The position numbers and the translations under genes are program-made. Source: Anaerostipes butyraticus (GTDB lineage Bacteria; Bacillota; Clostridia; Lachnospirales; Lachnospiraceae). Taken from it: a stretch of 64,000 nt of DNA. Below the pieces are notes generated by a model. The model saw only the letters and a list, made by a program, of their open reading frames with translations. It did not search any database and was not told the origin of the DNA. Of this stretch, positions 26,175 to 35,997 are shown one piece after another. The DNA lies in assembly GCF_016586355.1 (NCBI RefSeq), contig NZ_BLYI01000027.1, positions 186,001-250,000 of the forward strand, given 5' to 3'. Position 1 is the stretch's first letter. Every line of letters starts with the position of its first letter.

Positions 26175-26702
26175 ATTGTTAAGATTGCAGAAGGCTTTAC
26201 CGGCATTGTATCTGCCGGCGGTGAAAATTTGATGAGCCTGATCACCAGCATTCTGCCAAATGTACTGATTCTTTTAACATTTATCAATGCGCTGATCAGT
26301 CTGATCGGAGAAGAAAGGGTTATGAATTTTTCAAGACGTCTGACCCGGTTCCGGCTTCTGCGTTATACGCTCCTTCCGGTTATGGCTCTGTTTTTTCTGA
26401 CAAACCCTATGTGCTACACCATGGGTAAATTCGTAGAAGAGGATGAAAAACCAGCTTTCGTAGACGCCTGTTTTTCTTTTGCTCATCCAATTACCGGCCT
26501 GTTTCCTCATGCGAATTCCGCAGAATTATTTGTCTGGACTGGAATTGCAGCCGGAATTACAACGCTGGGAAAATCTACGACTCCGCTGGCCGTTCGTTAT
26601 CTCCTGGTCGGTATCATCGTCATCTTTATTCGCGGAAATGTTACAGAATTTATTACCAAGCAGCTAATGAAACGCAGCAAAAACCAGAATGAAAGGAGTT
26701 AA
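26175..26702 (+). CDS. srlA: PTS glucitol/sorbitol IIC component (SrlA/GutA type), apparent ATT start
   Basis: Membrane component of the glucitol PTS, with helices around NVLILLTFINALISLIG, LLPVMALFFLTNPMCY and TPLAVRYLLVGIIVIFIRGNVTEF, and the motif FPHANSAELFVW. AGGAGG at 26164-26169 is followed by ATTTT and an in-frame ATT at 26175. From there the protein begins VKIAEGFTGIVSAGGENLMS, which matches the N terminus of SrlA. The first usual start codons in frame are TTG 26229 and ATG 26232, which would remove this conserved part. ATT initiation or a one-base error are both possible. Length from 26175 is 175 residues. Confidence 0.82.
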   Translation: MVKIAEGFTGIVSAGGENLMSLITSILPNVLILLTFINALISLIGEERVMNFSRRLTRFRLLRYTLLPVMALFFLTNPMCYTMGKFVEEDEKPAFVDACFSFAHPITGLFPHANSAELFVWTGIAAGITTLGKSTTPLAVRYLLVGIIVIFIRGNVTEFITKQLMKRSKNQNERS

Positions 26703-26707
26703 TCCAT

Positions 26708-26965
26708 ATGAAGCCAGTTGTAAAAATCACACATGGGAGTAATGGATGGGGCGGACCTCTTACGGTTTGCGAGACTGACACAAAAAAGGTTGTTGTATCC
26801 ACAACCGGCGGTTCTATTCACCCTCTGGCCCAAAAGATCGCTGATCTTCTGCAGGTTCCTGTCGTTGACGGATTTAATAACAAAGTGGAACCGGAAGAAA
26901 TCATCATTGCCATTGTAGATGCGGCGGAACTCTGCGCTGCGGCGTTTATCCAAAAATGGGAGTAA
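26708..26965 (+). CDS. srlE: PTS glucitol/sorbitol IIB part, first piece of a split SrlE
   Basis: The 85 residues match the N-terminal third of SrlE: VKITHGSNGWGGPLTV, a phosphorylation domain, and VPVVDGFNNKVEPEEI. In E. coli SrlE is one chain of about 319 residues. Here the frame closes with TAA at 26963, while the rest continues in the -1 frame from 26956. A run of five A at 26952-26956 would let a ribosome slip by one and rejoin the frames without any gap in the alignment. Start ATG has AAAGGAG. Confidence 0.8.
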   Translation: MKPVVKITHGSNGWGGPLTVCETDTKKVVVSTTGGSIHPLAQKIADLLQVPVVDGFNNKVEPEEIIIAIVDAAELCAAAFIQKWE

Positions 26966-27705
26966 AGACCATTGATATCCATCCTATTTCTCCATCCGGC
27001 CCGTTAGCCAAATATATCAATGAAGATAATTTTGTATCTGGTGTAAAAGAAGAGAATATAACTCTTGCCGAAGGGGAAGTTCCGGCGCCTGAAAAAGCGG
27101 CGATTCCGCCGGATCAGCCTAAAAAACCTTCAGCCGCTTCATCCGCAGCAGAAACAAAAAGAACAGAGCAAAAAGGAATTGTCGGTGTGATGACATCTGT
27201 CGGCCGCAGTATAGGAAGTGTCGTTAATGTCTTTTATCAGGCCGGCCGTGATACTCTGGATGTTGTTTTGAAAAATATCCTGCCTTTTATGATCTTTGTA
27301 AGCATCATTGTCGGAATCATCAATTATACCGGCATCGGAAACATTCTGGCAAATGCCATCAAACCGCTGGCCGGCAGTCTGCCTGGTCTTCTGATTATTT
27401 CTGTTTTCTGCGCTATCCCGTTCCTGTCACCTGTTCTTGGTCCCGGAGCCGTGATTGCCCAGGTAATCGGAGTTTTATTAGGAGTAGAAATCGGAAAAGG
27501 AACCATTCCTGTCTCTTATTCCCTCCCTGCCCTATTTGCCATCAACTCTCAGGTTGGCTGTGATTTCGTTCCGATTGCTCTTACCCTGGCCGAAGCAGAA
27601 GAAGACACAGTAAACTACGGTGTTCCGGCTATGCTGTTTTCCCGTTTGATCACAGGTCCGGCTGCCGTCTTAATTGCCTTTGTCTTTAGTTTTGGATTAT
27701 ACTAA
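26956..27705 (+). CDS. srlE: PTS glucitol/sorbitol IIBC part, second piece of a split SrlE
   Basis: About 249 residues matching the remainder of SrlE: TIDIHPISPSGPLAKYI, VSGVKEENIT, a Pro/Ala/Lys linker, then the membrane part with GRDTLDVVLKNILPFM, LSPVLGPGAVIAQVIGVLLG and FAINSQVGCDF. No ribosome binding site lies before the ATG at 26956, so translation probably depends on the upstream piece by frameshift or coupling. The IIA gene (srlB) that normally follows is absent; a terminator comes next. Confidence 0.8.
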   Translation: MGVKTIDIHPISPSGPLAKYINEDNFVSGVKEENITLAEGEVPAPEKAAIPPDQPKKPSAASSAAETKRTEQKGIVGVMTSVGRSIGSVVNVFYQAGRDTLDVVLKNILPFMIFVSIIVGIINYTGIGNILANAIKPLAGSLPGLLIISVFCAIPFLSPVLGPGAVIAQVIGVLLGVEIGKGTIPVSYSLPALFAINSQVGCDFVPIALTLAEAEEDTVNYGVPAMLFSRLITGPAAVLIAFVFSFGLY

Positions 27706-27727
27706 TTGTATCATAAGCTATATCGTC

Positions 27728-27768
27728 AAAAAGCTGTGCACAAGAATTTTCCCGTGCACAGCTTTTTT
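27728..27768. terminator. Bidirectional terminator between the PTS arm and the aroE-like gene
   Basis: AAAAAGCTGTGCAC and GTGCACAGCTTTTT form a 14-bp perfect stem with T-runs on both strands. Confidence 0.92.
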
Positions 27769-27789
27769 CATCGTAATCTTCTTATGAAA

Positions 27790-28665
27790 TTATGCTTCGC
27801 TGAAGAATTTCTCTTTTACTTCTTCTACCGGCATATCTTTTCCGGTGAACAGCTTGAAAGCTGCTACTCCCTGCCATAAAAGCATTCCGCTTCCAGGCAC
27901 AGTGATACATCCATGTTCCTTTGCTTCCCTCAGCAGTCTGGTTTCTTTTGGATTATATACAACATCTGCAACAACCAGTCCTTCGTGGAACAAATCCGGA
28001 TCATTGATGATGGAGGTATCTTCTCTCGGCTTCATTCCGAGAAGCGTTCCATTCACCAGAATATCTGCGGCGTCAATCTTTTCTTTCATGGCATCTTTGG
28101 CGTCCAGATCATACAGCTCGACCTGGCATCCCGGCACTTTATCCTGAATTTTGCCAACCATCTTCTCCGCTTTCTCAAAAAATCCATCTCTCGGATTAAA
28201 AATCGTGATGGACTTCGCTCCATCCAGAGCGCATTGTACCTGGATTGCCGTAGCAGCGCCTCCCGCGCCGAAAATTACAATATTTTTATCTTTTACTTCT
28301 ACTCCGTGATCTTTCAGATTCGCAACAAATCCTTCCCCATCAGTAATATGGCCGTACAGCTTTCCATCACGGTTTACGATCGTATTTACGGCTCCGATCA
28401 GCTGGGAAGCCGGTGACAGTTCATCCATATTCTGAGCCGCCGCTGTTTTACACGGCATCGTTACATTGCAGCCCTGCATGTTCAATAATCGCATGGCTTT
28501 AATAAACTCCGGCACCTGTTCCTCTTTGATATCAAAAGCCAGATAAGCTCCATCTACACCGCATGCCTGAAATCCATAATTCTGCATAGCCGGTGAATCT
28601 GAATGACCGACCGGCGACCCGATCAATCCATATAGTTTTGTTGTTCCTGTAATTCTTTTTTCCAC
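27790..28665 (-). CDS. Shikimate/quinate dehydrogenase family protein
   Basis: About 291 residues. Substrate-binding elements GSPVGHSDSPAMQN and NVTMPCKTAAAQ (catalytic Lys) and the NAD(P) site VIFGAGGAATAIQ are present, and the C terminus has GSGMLLWQGVAAF. It could be AroE or a YdiB-type enzyme. I prefer GTG at 28665 because AGGAG lies eight bases upstream and it avoids overlap with glpK; an ATG at 28692 is also open. It follows glpK, not an aromatic amino acid gene. Confidence 0.85.
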   Translation of the reverse strand: MEKRITGTTKLYGLIGSPVGHSDSPAMQNYGFQACGVDGAYLAFDIKEEQVPEFIKAMRLLNMQGCNVTMPCKTAAAQNMDELSPASQLIGAVNTIVNRDGKLYGHITDGEGFVANLKDHGVEVKDKNIVIFGAGGAATAIQVQCALDGAKSITIFNPRDGFFEKAEKMVGKIQDKVPGCQVELYDLDAKDAMKEKIDAADILVNGTLLGMKPREDTSIINDPDLFHEGLVVADVVYNPKETRLLREAKEHGCITVPGSGMLLWQGVAAFKLFTGKDMPVEEVKEKFFSEA

Positions 28666-28676
28666 GTCTGCATCTC

Positions 28677-30206
<1,530 letters not shown>

Positions 30207-31664
30207 CTATTTCCCTTCCAGGATTTCCTGGATCAGATCTCTTTCATCCATATGGTGTTTCACACCTTTGATTTCCTGATAATCTTCATGTCCTTTTCCT
30301 GCAAGTATTACGATGTCCCCTTTGCCGGCATGTTCCATACAATATTTAATTGCTTCTTTTCTGTCCGGAATCGTCACATACTCTCCCGGGCCTTTGCGCA
30401 CGCCTACCAGAATATCATTGATGATATCCATTGGCTCTTCATATCTTGGATTATCGGAGGTAACCACAGTAAGATCTGCCAGATTGGAAGACACTTCTCC
30501 CATCTCATATCTTCTTGATTTTGCGCGGTTTCCTCCACATCCGAACAGACAGTAAATCTTATTCGGATGATATTTGCGAATCGTCGTAAGCAGGCTTGAT
30601 AAGCTCATCGCATTATGCGCATAATCAATCATCAGCGTATATTCACCTGGCGTTTTGACAATCTCCAGTCTTCCTTTTACCTGAATTGTATTCAATGCTT
30701 CCAGAACATCTTCTTTTACGATTCCCATATGACGGCACAGAGAAATTGCCGCCAGCGAATTATAAACTGTGAAATCTCCCGGTATATCCACTGCCACACG
30801 GTACTCCTGTCTGCCTTTCAGGTCATAGGCAACGCCAAGATATCCCGGTTCCTGGATCAGTTCTACATTTTCCGCATATACATCATTGGTATTCTTCATT
30901 CCATATGTTTCAATGGCGCAGGTATGATCCTTGATAATTCTTTCTACATAGTCATCATCCCCGTTGACAATGCCCTGGCAGCACTGCTGGAACAAAAGGC
31001 TCTTGCAGTGGATATAATCATCCATATCTTTGTGTTCATTTTCTCCGATATGGTCTTCCGCCAGATTCGTAAACATTCCATAATCGAACGTGAATCCGCT
31101 GACTCTGTGAAGCATCAGGCCTTGTGAAGAAACTTCCATTACTACGTTTCTGCATCCGGCATCTACCATCTTTCGGAAAGATTCCTGCACAACATAAGAT
31201 TCCGGCGTCGTATTAACAGAAGGAATTCTTTCTTCCCCTATGATCGTCTCAATGGTTCCGATCAGTCCGGTTTTCTGTCCCGCATGTTCCAGCACCTGAC
31301 GAATCATATACGTGATCGTTGTCTTTCCCTTCGTTCCTGTGATTCCGATCGTTGTAAGTTTTTCTGCCGGATATCCAAAATAAGCCGCAGACATTTCTGC
31401 CAGAGCAAGTCTCGTATCTTCTACGCGAATCACCGTGATTCCTTCCGGCACTTCCACTTCTTTTTCCACGACAACCGCGGCGGCGCCTTTTTCCGCTGCC
31501 TGTCCGGCAAATTCATGCCCATCAAAAGCAGCACCTGAAATACATACAAATACACTGCCTTCCTCTATCTTTCTGGAATCATAGACCAGAGATGAAATCT
31601 CTGTATCCACATCTCCCTGCACACAGCGGTAATCTGATCGTTCCAATAAGTCTTTTAAATTCAT
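30207..31664 (-). CDS. murE: UDP-MurNAc-L-Ala-D-Glu:meso-diaminopimelate ligase
   Basis: Adds the third stem amino acid in peptidoglycan precursor synthesis. Start ATG 31664 (MNLKDLLERSDY) has GGAGG and gives 485 residues. The ATP site is GITGTKGKTTITYM, the central motif VMEVSSQGL and the ligand motif SDNPRYEEP; DNPR is the form found in meso-diaminopimelate enzymes. It follows dapF, which makes that substrate, so the pair forms one pathway module. Confidence 0.95.
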   Translation of the reverse strand: MNLKDLLERSDYRCVQGDVDTEISSLVYDSRKIEEGSVFVCISGAAFDGHEFAGQAAEKGAAAVVVEKEVEVPEGITVIRVEDTRLALAEMSAAYFGYPAEKLTTIGITGTKGKTTITYMIRQVLEHAGQKTGLIGTIETIIGEERIPSVNTTPESYVVQESFRKMVDAGCRNVVMEVSSQGLMLHRVSGFTFDYGMFTNLAEDHIGENEHKDMDDYIHCKSLLFQQCCQGIVNGDDDYVERIIKDHTCAIETYGMKNTNDVYAENVELIQEPGYLGVAYDLKGRQEYRVAVDIPGDFTVYNSLAAISLCRHMGIVKEDVLEALNTIQVKGRLEIVKTPGEYTLMIDYAHNAMSLSSLLTTIRKYHPNKIYCLFGCGGNRAKSRRYEMGEVSSNLADLTVVTSDNPRYEEPMDIINDILVGVRKGPGEYVTIPDRKEAIKYCMEHAGKGDIVILAGKGHEDYQEIKGVKHHMDERDLIQEILEGK

Positions 31665-31695
31665 GTTATCCTCCAAATCTATTCCTTCCCTTTGA

Positions 31696-32535
31696 TTACG
31701 GCAGTTCAATCTCTCCATCAAATACTTTGGTTGCCGGTCCTGTCATAAAAATCGTGTTTTTCTCTTCATCATATTCAATCTGCAGATCTCCGCCTGTCAG
31801 ATGCACCAGTACCTTCTTCCCGGTCTTATGATTCAGATATGCCGCGTACGCGCTGGCACAGGCGCCGGTACCGCAGGCAAGCGTCTCTCCTGCTCCGCGT
31901 TCCCATACACGCATCTTTAACGTATTTTCATCTATCACTTCTATGAATTCTGTATTCACTCTGTCAGGGAACATTGCATGATTTTCAAACTTTGGTCCGA
32001 TTTTTTCCAGATCCAGATCATCTACAGAATCCACAAAAACAACTCCATGAGGATTTCCCATGGACACACATGTAATCTTATATTCTTTTCCATCCACGAT
32101 CACCGGCTGATCGATAATCTCATCCAGTTCATCATAAATTGCAGGAATCTCTGAAGCTTCCATGATCGGCGCGCCCATGTCCACCCGCACCCAGGTTACT
32201 TTTCCATCTTCCACAGTTAATTTCAGTTCCTTGATTCCCGCTTTGGTTTCAATCGTGATCGTTGTTTTGTCCGTCAGTCCATAATCATAGACATATTTTG
32301 CGATACAGCGGACGCCGTTTCCACACATGGCTCCTTCTGATCCATCAGAGTTATACATGGCCATTCTAAAATCAGCTTTGTCAGATGGGCAGATACAGAT
32401 CATTCCATCAGAACCGATTCCGAAATGCCGGTCACTAACAAATTTGGCAACCTTGCCAGGATCATCTATGGTCTCATTGAAACAGTTTACATATACGTAG
32501 TCATTTCCACAACCGTGCATCTTTGTAAATTTCAT
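31696..32535 (-). CDS. dapF: Diaminopimelate epimerase
   Basis: Converts LL- to meso-diaminopimelate for lysine and cell wall. The 279 residues contain the two catalytic Cys motifs SEGAMCGNGVRC and ETLACGTGACAS, and the N terminus MKFTKMHGCGNDYVYV is standard. It is 31 bases before murE and follows a DUF1622 gene. Confidence 0.97.
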   Translation of the reverse strand: MKFTKMHGCGNDYVYVNCFNETIDDPGKVAKFVSDRHFGIGSDGMICICPSDKADFRMAMYNSDGSEGAMCGNGVRCIAKYVYDYGLTDKTTITIETKAGIKELKLTVEDGKVTWVRVDMGAPIMEASEIPAIYDELDEIIDQPVIVDGKEYKITCVSMGNPHGVVFVDSVDDLDLEKIGPKFENHAMFPDRVNTEFIEVIDENTLKMRVWERGAGETLACGTGACASAYAAYLNHKTGKKVLVHLTGGDLQIEYDEEKNTIFMTGPATKVFDGEIELP

Positions 32536-32590
32536 GTAATCACTCCTCTTTTACTTTTTTATCATTCTATCACAACAAAAGCAGCAAAGT

Positions 32591-32899
32591 CTACTGCTCA
32601 TTTCGAATCTCCCAGTGAATCAGGAACGCCAGCACCGCCCGGAGCAGGATGATCCCTGCTACCATTCCGATTTCAGAGAAATTCCGTACGATCACAGTCC
32701 TTAAGATTTCACTGCCCATCTTAAACTCCAGACCCGCCGCCAGTCCCCGGGCAAGCACCATTCTCGCATCTTCCTTCCTCCTGACATAATGTGTTATTCC
32801 CCTGATTCCGGCCCATAAAATAACCGCTACTCCAATATATTCAAAAATGATGATTGAAATATCTGTCACAGACATAAGCACATGCTCCATTTTCTCCAT
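32591..32899 (-). CDS. DUF1622 membrane protein
   Basis: A 102-residue protein with three hydrophobic helices (about residues 14-36, 50-70 and 76-96), matching DUF1622: YIGVAVILWAGIRGI, ARGLAAGLEFKMGSEIL and NFSEIG. Function unknown. ATG at 32899 is selected since AAGGAGG lies eight bases upstream. It is first in the unit with dapF and murE. Confidence 0.8.
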   Translation of the reverse strand: MEKMEHVLMSVTDISIIIFEYIGVAVILWAGIRGITHYVRRKEDARMVLARGLAAGLEFKMGSEILRTVIVRNFSEIGMVAGIILLRAVLAFLIHWEIRNEQ

Positions 32900-33002
32900 C
32901 CCGATCACCTCCTTATATCTTTTCCTGTAAGATGCATCGATCTTCCGGAAAATCCGGGACGGAATTTGCTGTGTTTTACGGCATGTCTGCTCCTATCAGG
33001 TC

Positions 33003-33033
33003 AAAAAAAGGGATTTAAGCATGCTTAAATCCC
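33003..33033. terminator. Terminator after the aminotransferase gene
   Basis: GGGATTTAAGC/GCTTAAATCCC palindrome with runs of A and T on the two sides; closes der-plsY-gpsA-aminotransferase on the minus strand. Confidence 0.88.
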
Positions 33034-33048
33034 CTTTTCGCAAATTTA

Positions 33049-34317
33049 TTAATCCTGAAGCATTTTTTCAATGCCAGCTTTTTTTACACAAATACAGAAC
33101 AGATCCATTGCCTGCTGTAATTCTTCCACTGTCGGATACGTAGGCGCAATTCTCAGATTTGCGTCCTTCGGATCCTTTTTGTATGGATATGTGGCACCGG
33201 CTCCTGTCAAGACAACACCAGCTTCCTTCGCCAGACGAACGACCTCTTTTGCGCATCCCGGCATCACATCAACTGATACAAAATAACCGCCTTTTGGATT
33301 TTCCCATGAAATCAGTCCGCTTCCGCCCAGTTCTTTTTCCAGTGTGTTTAATACGATCTCGAATTTCGGCTTCATACAGTCCGCAAGAACCTGCATATGT
33401 CTGCGGAGTCCCTGCGCATCCTTAAAGAACTGCACATGGCGCAGCTGATTAATCTTATCATACCCAATTGTCTGCGCATTCATTATTTTTTTGATCTCCG
33501 CGATATTTTCATCACTTGCCGCTACCAGGGATACGCCAGCTCCCGGGAAGGAAATCTTAGAAGTAGAGAAGAAATAATATGGACGATTCTTTGTTCCCGC
33601 TTCCTCACAGGCATCCAGAATGTTCTTTACTTCCACATCCTCAAATACCGGATGAACCCCATATGCGTTGTCCCAGAAAATCTTAAAGTCTTTTGCCGCA
33701 GTCTTCATAGAAGCCAGGCGGTTTACTGTTTCGTCACTGTAGCAGATTCCCTGAGGATTGGAAAACTTAGGAACACACCAGATTCCTTTGACTGCCTCAT
33801 CCTCTGCAGCCAGTTTTTCTACCTGATCCATGTTCGGTCCATCACTGGTCATCTCAATCGGGATCATCTCCATGCCCAGAGTCTCACTGATTGTAAAATG
33901 CCTGTCATATCCCGGTGCCGGACACAGGAATTTTACCTTCTCCAGCTGTCCCCATGGTTTTTCTCCCATGGTTCCAAACACATACAGACGCATCATTGCA
34001 TCAAACATCAGGTTCAGGCTGGCATTTCCGCCAATGATAATACGTTCTTTCGGAATATCCAGCAGATCGCTGAACAGCTTCTTGATCTCCGGGATTCCGT
34101 CTAAGATTCCATAATTACGGACGTCTACGCCGTCTTCCGTATGATAGTCTGTCATTTCTTTTAACATGCCGTTGGAACAGTCTACCTGACTTGGCGCAGG
34201 TTTTCCTCTGGACATATCAAGAGCAAGATTCTTCGCTTTAAATTCTTCATAAGCACGATCCGTCTCTTCTTTTAATGCCAGCAGTTCTTCTCTTGATTTT
34301 TCGGTATATGATCCCAT
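33049..34317 (-). CDS. Class I aminotransferase, subgroup Ic aspartate aminotransferase-like
   Basis: A PLP enzyme of about 422 residues starting MGSYTEKSREELLALKEE at ATG 34317 (GGAAGG upstream). Features: NLALDMSRGKPAPS near the N terminus, IWCVPKFSNPQGICYSDE, WDNAYGVHP (PLP Asp/Tyr) and the PLP Lys in FFSTSKISFPGAG. The N-terminal MSRGKP signature is that of the Ic aspartate aminotransferase group rather than the usual Ia. It follows gpsA. Confidence 0.85.
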   Translation of the reverse strand: MGSYTEKSREELLALKEETDRAYEEFKAKNLALDMSRGKPAPSQVDCSNGMLKEMTDYHTEDGVDVRNYGILDGIPEIKKLFSDLLDIPKERIIIGGNASLNLMFDAMMRLYVFGTMGEKPWGQLEKVKFLCPAPGYDRHFTISETLGMEMIPIEMTSDGPNMDQVEKLAAEDEAVKGIWCVPKFSNPQGICYSDETVNRLASMKTAAKDFKIFWDNAYGVHPVFEDVEVKNILDACEEAGTKNRPYYFFSTSKISFPGAGVSLVAASDENIAEIKKIMNAQTIGYDKINQLRHVQFFKDAQGLRRHMQVLADCMKPKFEIVLNTLEKELGGSGLISWENPKGGYFVSVDVMPGCAKEVVRLAKEAGVVLTGAGATYPYKKDPKDANLRIAPTYPTVEELQQAMDLFCICVKKAGIEKMLQD

Positions 34318-34346
34318 TCTATTTTTCTTCCTTCCTTTGTACTCTC

Positions 34347-35360
34347 TTATTCTTCCCACTTCAGATTATTATGTTCTTTCCTGCGTTCACGCAGCAGAAG
34401 ACTTGACACTTCTTCTTTCGGGTCAGCTCCTTCAAACAGCACCTTGTTAACCGCTTCCACGATCGGAACGGATACGTTATATTTTCTTGCCAGACCAAGC
34501 GCTGCCTTTGCGGAATATACACCTTCCACAACCATCTTAACTTCTTTCATCGCTTCATCTGCTGTCATTCCCTTTCCGATCAGATATCCTGCCTTCCGGT
34601 TTCTGCTGTGGACACTGGTGCAGGTAACGATCAGATCTCCAATGCCTGTCAGTCCGGAAAACGTCTCCGGTTTTCCTCCAAGCGCAACCCCAAGACGGGT
34701 AAGTTCAGCAATTCCACGGGTCATCAGCGCCGCTTTTGTATTATCTCCGTATCCAAGACCATCCGTTGTTCCGGCTGCAAGGGCAATGACATTTTTTAAA
34801 GCGCCTCCCAGCTCAATTCCGATGATATCCGGATTTGTATATACACGGAACACCTGATTCATAAAAACATCCTGGAGCATCTCCGCAATTTTTTGTTTCT
34901 TTGATCCGACAACAACCGTTGTCGGAATTCCCCGTCCCACTTCTTCCGCATGACTTGGGCCTGACAAGACACACACTTCCGCATTCGGGATTTCTTCTTC
35001 TATAATCGCGGATAAGGTCATATAAGTTCCATCTTCAATTCCTTTTGCGACATTTACAATGACCTGTCCATCTGAAATGTAAGGAGCCATCTGTTTTGCG
35101 ACAGAACGCACAACCGGAGAAGGAACCGCCATTACAACGACATCTTTTCCTGTCAGGCTTGCTTCCATATCAGACAGGACGCTGACATTATCCGGCAGTT
35201 TCACTCCCGGCAGCTTTTCCTGCTGCTCTCTTTTTGTGCTGAGCATCTCGACCTCATGAGGATCATGTGACCATATCGTCACCTGATGTCCGTTGTTTGC
35301 CAGCAATACTGCCAGGGCCGTTCCCCAGCTTCCCGCTCCTATTACACTAACTTGTTTCAT
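34347..35360 (-). CDS. gpsA: NAD(P)-dependent glycerol-3-phosphate dehydrogenase
   Basis: Makes sn-glycerol-3-phosphate from DHAP for phospholipids. The 337 residues have the nucleotide site SVIGAGSWGTALAVLLANNGH, SGPSHAEEVGRG, the catalytic Lys region ELGGALKNVIALAAG and GLTGIGDLIVTC. It lies 13 bases after plsY, which uses its product. Confidence 0.97.
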   Translation of the reverse strand: MKQVSVIGAGSWGTALAVLLANNGHQVTIWSHDPHEVEMLSTKREQQEKLPGVKLPDNVSVLSDMEASLTGKDVVVMAVPSPVVRSVAKQMAPYISDGQVIVNVAKGIEDGTYMTLSAIIEEEIPNAEVCVLSGPSHAEEVGRGIPTTVVVGSKKQKIAEMLQDVFMNQVFRVYTNPDIIGIELGGALKNVIALAAGTTDGLGYGDNTKAALMTRGIAELTRLGVALGGKPETFSGLTGIGDLIVTCTSVHSRNRKAGYLIGKGMTADEAMKEVKMVVEGVYSAKAALGLARKYNVSVPIVEAVNKVLFEGADPKEEVSSLLLRERRKEHNNLKWEE

Positions 35361-35373
35361 GAATCAAATCCTC

Positions 35374-35997
35374 CTAACGTTTTACTTTTTGTCCCAGTTT
35401 ATTCTCCGTGCCATGAATCAGGCGGTCAATATTCGCCCTGTGGCGCCAGATTGCCATCGCCGTAAAAATCACACCAACCCCTACCAGAGGAAGATTTCCC
35501 GGTTCTGCAAAATATAACATAAATGGAATGATCAAAACCATGCAGATGGAGCCAAGGGATACATATTTGGTCGCTGCTGTCACGATCAGAAATACAACCG
35601 CACAGATCAGCCCCAGCTGCCAGTGAAACGCAAAAATCACGCCTCCTGTCGTAGCAATTCCTTTTCCTCCCTTAAATCCCAGAAAAAATGGAAAATTATG
35701 TCCCAGCACAACTGCAAATCCAGTCAGCAGCCACAGCACAGCTTCACTTTCTACTCCAAAATAAGGAATGATTATGTAACGAGCGATATTGACAGCAACC
35801 AGTCCTTTTGCGGCATCGCCAAGGAATGTGATCACTGCCGCTGTCTTTCCGAGCGTCCTCAGTGTATTGGTCGTTCCGGAATTTCCACTTCCATAATCAC
35901 GGATATCAATCTTATTTGCCCGGCCTACAAAATACCCTGTCTGAATGCATCCGAACAAATACCCAACAATAAGACAGACTATAACGCACATTACCAT
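35374..35997 (-). CDS. plsY: Acyl-phosphate glycerol-3-phosphate acyltransferase PlsY
   Basis: Membrane enzyme that acylates glycerol-3-phosphate with acyl-phosphate. The 207 residues carry the conserved loops DIRDYGSGNSGTTNTLRTLG, GHNFPFFLGFKGGKGIAT and WRHRANIDRLIHGTE, with five to six helices. It begins one base after the der stop and precedes gpsA, a common Firmicute order. Confidence 0.96.
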   Translation of the reverse strand: MVMCVIVCLIVGYLFGCIQTGYFVGRANKIDIRDYGSGNSGTTNTLRTLGKTAAVITFLGDAAKGLVAVNIARYIIIPYFGVESEAVLWLLTGFAVVLGHNFPFFLGFKGGKGIATTGGVIFAFHWQLGLICAVVFLIVTAATKYVSLGSICMVLIIPFMLYFAEPGNLPLVGVGVIFTAMAIWRHRANIDRLIHGTENKLGQKVKR

